From the NCBI RefSeq assembly GCF_002797675.1, contig NZ_PGEX01000001.1, positions 1,798,001-1,862,000 on the forward strand: a DNA stretch of 64,000 nucleotides, written 5' to 3'. Positions 61,161-64,000 of the stretch are shown here, one piece after another (position 1 is the stretch's first letter; each line of letters opens with the position of its first letter). Position numbers and translations under genes: made by a program. The notes under the pieces were generated by a model. That model had not been told where the DNA came from. It searched no databases and saw nothing but the letters and a program-made list of their open reading frames with translations. This stretch comes from Hallerella succinigenes. GTDB taxonomy: Bacteria > Fibrobacterota > Fibrobacteria > Fibrobacterales > Fibrobacteraceae.

Positions 61161-61781
61161 ATGACCTTGGGCGAGATTTGCAAAAATATCTGTTCTGGCG
61201 GAACACCCTTAAAAGGCAATTCCGAGTTTTATGAAAATGGTACAATTCCATGGCTTCGCACGCAGGAAGTCGTTTTTAACGAAATTACAAAAACAGAATG
61301 TTTTATAACTGAAACCGCTGTTAAGAAAACTTCTGCAAAGTGGATTCCCGCAAACTGTGTTATCGTGGCGATTTCAGGAGCTTCTGCGGGCCGATGTGCT
61401 ATAAACAAAATTCCTCTTACAACAAACCAACATTGCCTAAACATGGAAATAAATAGCAATGTTGCCCACTACAAATATGTTTTCTATTGTGTTCAAAATC
61501 AATATAACGAACTTCTTGATAAAAAAGAAGGTGCTAGAGGTGATTTAAACGCTTCACGTATAAAGTCTTTAAAAATCCCTGTTCCATCACTTTCCGTGCA
61601 GGAGCGCATCGTGAACGTCCTCGACAACTTCGATGCCATCTGCTCCGACTTAAATATCGGACTTCCTGCGGAAATCGACGCACGCAAAAAACAATATGAA
61701 TATTACCGCGATTTGCTTCTGAATTTTGATCCGCTTGGCACGGTTCTTGCACAAGCAAGCAAGCAAGCAAGCAATAATTAG
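61161..61781 (+). CDS. hsdS: HsdS half-subunit 2, joined by simple repeats on both sides
   Basis: Nominal start ATG 61161 (GTAAGGTGGATG; its SD overlaps poorly), so it is probably read mainly as a fusion with half 1. It has a second target recognition domain (MTLGEICKNICSGGTPLKG, RTQEVVFNEITKTECFI, CVIVAISGASAGRCA) and a conserved helix ending LPAEIDARKKQYEYYRD. It ends inside a CAAG repeat at a TAG (61779-61781). Losing one CAAG unit would read on into half 3. Confidence 0.9.
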   Translation: MTLGEICKNICSGGTPLKGNSEFYENGTIPWLRTQEVVFNEITKTECFITETAVKKTSAKWIPANCVIVAISGASAGRCAINKIPLTTNQHCLNMEINSNVAHYKYVFYCVQNQYNELLDKKEGARGDLNASRIKSLKIPVPSLSVQERIVNVLDNFDAICSDLNIGLPAEIDARKKQYEYYRDLLLNFDPLGTVLAQASKQASNN

Positions 61782-62382
61782 CCTCTATCGGTATGTGTTC
61801 GGGTATGCGGTCGTGCAGCTGGGAGATGTGGCGAAATATTCAGACACCCGCATAAAGAATTCCGAATTAAAACCTTTTACCTATGTAAGCGTAGAAAATC
61901 TTTTGCAACAAAAACAAGGTGTCGAATTTTCTGATAAAATCCCAGACGGTAATAATTCAATCGAATACAAAAAAGACGATATTCTGATAGGAAACATTCG
62001 CCCTTATTTAAAAAAGATTTGGAAAGCCGACAGAAACGGCGGAACAAATGGAGATGTTTTGACGATACGAATCATTGACGAATGCAAGGACGTAATTACG
62101 CCGAACTATTTATACTATCTACTTTCTTCGGATGATTTTTTCAACTATGATATGCAATTTGCAAAAGGCGCAAAAATGCCGAGAGGTTCAAAGGAAGATG
62201 TTATGAATTTTGAATTTTCCCTTCCCCCCCTCGCCGAACAGGAACGCATTGTCAAAATCCTCGACCGGTTCGACGCCCTGTGCAACGACATCAGCACAGG
62301 GCTTCCCGCCGAAATCGAAGCACGCAAAAAACAATATGAATATTACAGAGACAAACTGCTCTCGTTCCCTAAAATAGGCTAG
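61726..62382 (+). CDS. hsdS: HsdS half-subunit 3, out of frame with half 2 in this sequence
   Basis: The frame is open from a TTG at 61726 through the CAAG repeat; no good start of its own was found. It carries a third target recognition domain (YAVVQLGDVAKYSDTRIKN, LKPFTYVSVENLLQQ, DDILIGNIRPYLKKIWKAD, NFEFSLPPLAEQERIVKIL) and the C-terminal helix LPAEIEARKKQYEYYRD, then LLSFPKIG. With one CAAG unit fewer it would fuse to half 2. As sequenced it is likely silent. Confidence 0.85.
   Translation: MIRLARFLHKQASKQAIISLYRYVFGYAVVQLGDVAKYSDTRIKNSELKPFTYVSVENLLQQKQGVEFSDKIPDGNNSIEYKKDDILIGNIRPYLKKIWKADRNGGTNGDVLTIRIIDECKDVITPNYLYYLLSSDDFFNYDMQFAKGAKMPRGSKEDVMNFEFSLPPLAEQERIVKILDRFDALCNDISTGLPAEIEARKKQYEYYRDKLLSFPKIG
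61752..61774. repeat. CAAG tetranucleotide repeat, 5.75 units
   Basis: CAAGCAAGCAAGCAAGCAA and on to 61774: five full units plus CAA. The frames of halves 2 and 3 differ by one base, so removing one unit (4 bases) or adding two puts them in frame. Tetranucleotide repeats are known slippage-prone phase switches. Confidence 0.92.
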
Positions 62383-62428
62383 ATCTTCCAGGAATTTGAC
62401 AACGCCAGAACTAAAAAGTTGAAGTGGT

Positions 62429-63097
62429 CTAAAGGGCTATATTACAAATAGAATCTCCGTAATTGCTTGTCAGAAATAGAGAAATGGTAACTTCCTTTCC
62501 TAGAATTTTTGTGGATATTTTATTTTTCAGTTCTTCAGGTATTAATGGAATTTCGCCAATTTTCAACTTTATTGTTGATGGCATTTGAGATTTCTGTATA
62601 GCTTGTAAGAATAAATTTTGATAAGAATTTTCGCCTATTTGCTGCATTTGAGACACTGCATGTTCAATGCTGGTTTTTTGGTCGTCGTTAGCGAAAGTTT
62701 GACAAACGATAACGAAAAATACACAACATTTATCAACATCAAAGTCGCAAACGGACAACATCATCAGCAATTTAACGAAAGAAGAGGATGTTTGTTTAAT
62801 GGCTTTATCAATATCATGGGTGTCGAAGTTTGATTTTAGCTCGACAAAATGCAACGCAATATTGCCTTTTTCAGAAATGATGATTCCATCGCATTCATTC
62901 TTCATCAGCGAAGACGAAAGATTCTCTAGGCCGAGTTTCCCCTTTGTCAAATTCTGGTCGTAACAGATATAATCGCTAGATGTCAATTGGACTTCTACAT
63001 GCCGTAAAGATGCTTGCGGGTCTTGTTCTGATATGTGAGTATTAGTTAATGGCTTTATTTTGTCGTACAGTTTTTTAAATTGGTCGATAAGTGCCAT
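62429..63097 (-). CDS. PD-(D/E)XK-like accessory protein of an ATPase pair
   Basis: I start at the ATG at 63097 behind GAGGGACGTA, giving 222 residues; upstream starts (63118) lie further into the ATPase gene. CDGIIISEKGNIALHFVELKSN has the D-x13-ExK pattern of PD-(D/E)XK nucleases, and VFFVIVCQTF is a strand often seen after it. It overlaps the ATPase gene by 23 bases, so the two are probably one unit. No family name was recognised. An ATPase with a small nuclease is a common defence layout, but the fit to a named system is not clear. Confidence 0.6.
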   Translation of the reverse strand: MALIDQFKKLYDKIKPLTNTHISEQDPQASLRHVEVQLTSSDYICYDQNLTKGKLGLENLSSSLMKNECDGIIISEKGNIALHFVELKSNFDTHDIDKAIKQTSSSFVKLLMMLSVCDFDVDKCCVFFVIVCQTFANDDQKTSIEHAVSQMQQIGENSYQNLFLQAIQKSQMPSTIKLKIGEIPLIPEELKNKISTKILGKEVTISLFLTSNYGDSICNIAL

Positions 63098-64000
63098 TAC
63101 GTCCCTCGTCATCCTCAAAGAAGTCTTCGATTTTACCCGGAGTGTATAAATTTTTTTCTATAGCCTTTTTAAACGATTTAAAAGGAATTCCTTTGTCAAG
63201 ATTTTCTTTTTGTATGGAAACAAAACCGTCTCTTTTTTCAAGATAATATGCCGAAATTTTGTTTCGATCTAATGTTACGATAGGATTGATTCCTTCCTCT
63301 TTACAATACTTATCGAACTGCTCTTGAGATTTTTCTTTTAAATCGTTCAGAAAAATCAATTCATTTAACCTTCGTAAAAAATAATCGCTATGAGTTGTAA
63401 TCTGCATAGAAGCTCCTGTATTTACAAAAGCCCCAATGATGTCTGCGGCATCTCGCTGTTTTTGTGGATGTAAATGCGCCTCCGGTTCTTCAAACAAAAT
63501 AGATATAGTTCTTATGTTTTCTTTTTGAGCTATTAAAGCCAAAGGAGCTAATTCCCTAATGGAAGCTGCTGCCGCTGATAAAGGCATTCTTTTTGAATCT
63601 TCAGTTACATAAGAATACTCCCCATTAGAATCTCGCAACACGTCGCCTTCTAAAATATGACGGATAATATTTAAGACATCTTTGGAGGAGGACCTTGTGG
63701 ATTCTTTGGCGGCTTCAAGAGATTCTTTTTGACGAATAAATTCTTTATACAATCCTGTTTTTCCTGTGATACCTTCCGTCATAACAGGTCCTCTTGATGG
63801 AGGAAGACTGTATGTGCCCGTCAAGTTTCTAAAATCGCCAAATATAAGGTTGACCAATTCAGCACCTAAAAGAAATGAATATGGAGATTCAAAATCGTCT
63901 GTCAAATTATCGTCTCTTTTATTTCCGGCACGATAGCTTAAATTTGGGCCGGAAAGCAGAAGATAAACTTCGTCCTTGTTAACTAGACCAGCTAGTTCCT
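63075..64000 (-). CDS. SMC/OLD-type AAA ATPase, 5' end beyond window
   Basis: The frame stays open to base 64000 (ELAGLVNKDEVYLLLSG upstream of the TTG that the frame would otherwise start at), so the N-terminus with its Walker A is outside. Visible parts are the ABC-like signature region LSAAAASIRELAPLALIAQ, Walker B SILFEEPEAHLHPQKQ and the H-loop QITTHSDYF, all typical of OLD/RecF-like AAA_15/21 ATPases. A TOPRIM domain was not seen; instead the next gene supplies a possible nuclease. Confidence 0.85.
   Translation of the reverse strand, partial: ELAGLVNKDEVYLLLSGPNLSYRAGNKRDDNLTDDFESPYSFLLGAELVNLIFGDFRNLTGTYSLPPSRGPVMTEGITGKTGLYKEFIRQKESLEAAKESTRSSSKDVLNIIRHILEGDVLRDSNGEYSYVTEDSKRMPLSAAAASIRELAPLALIAQKENIRTISILFEEPEAHLHPQKQRDAADIIGAFVNTGASMQITTHSDYFLRRLNELIFLNDLKEKSQEQFDKYCKEEGINPIVTLDRNKISAYYLEKRDGFVSIQKENLDKGIPFKSFKKAIEKNLYTPGKIEDFFEDDEGRNGTYRPI

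Overview
The window looks like a chromosomal piece of a Fibrobacter-like (Fibrobacterota) anaerobe. The inference rests on a secreted GH74 xyloglucanase with many Asp-box repeats, lipoproteins with long serine linkers after the lipobox, an Rpn-type PD-(D/E)XK 'transposase' and an ORF6N protein. No rRNA, tRNA or CRISPR array was seen. Most of the window is two defence islands (about 2.1-37.8 kb and 55.2-64 kb) around a housekeeping block (MutT, DUF975 membrane protein, Vsr, RecC-RecB-RecD, a lipoprotein, GH74).

Left part: a cut-off MATE exporter and a CDF metal transporter, then a DUF3990/DUF3791-like pair resembling toxin-antitoxin modules. Next come three tiny tandem genes, each with a strong ribosome binding site. 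Then lies the most interesting locus, a seven-gene minus-strand operon (16071 down to 4357) with overlapping or nearly touching genes: TerY-like vWA protein, PP2C phosphatase, Ser/Thr kinase with a zinc ribbon, UPF1-like SF1 helicase, a winged-helix protein with a C-terminal HEPN-like RNxxxH motif, a coiled-coil McrB-like AAA GTPase/ATPase, and a McrC/DUF2357-like partner. Diverging from it is a regulator with a CARF sensor, a sigma-54 AAA+ domain (GSFTGA loop) and a C-terminal HTH, laid out like RtcR. The gap between them carries a perfect sigma-54 promoter (TTGGCAC-N5-TTGCA) facing the operon. My reading is a TerY-P defence or repair system switched on by an RNA-end or cyclic-nucleotide signal; there is no rtcBA and no CRISPR nearby. 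A weaker sigma-54-like site precedes the three tiny genes.

17.7-37.8 kb: an AAA/DUF4143 ATPase, an Rpn nuclease and an ORF6N protein, then a long minus-strand restriction island: two C5 methyltransferases, two Sau3AI/MutH-like endonucleases, a GHKL ATPase fused to a TIR domain, and a LlaJI-like McrB/McrC pair with a Fic gene placed between them. The McrB gene of that pair is broken by frameshifts and by a head-to-tail dimer of a 1488-bp IS5-like element with a 4-bp target duplication.

38-54.6 kb: lipoproteins, MutT, DUF975 protein, Vsr, recCBD, a 438-bp duplication of the recD 3' end behind a lipoprotein gene, and the xyloglucanase. 55.2-64 kb: AbiH; then hsdM, an AlbA/Schlafen-like ATPase, a DUF1016 nuclease and an hsdS locus made of three half-subunits, separated by a C7 tract and by a CAAG repeat. 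One added C joins halves 1 and 2 in frame, and loss of one CAAG unit joins halves 2 and 3, so specificity is probably phase variable. The right edge holds a nuclease-like protein and a cut-off SMC/OLD-type ATPase.
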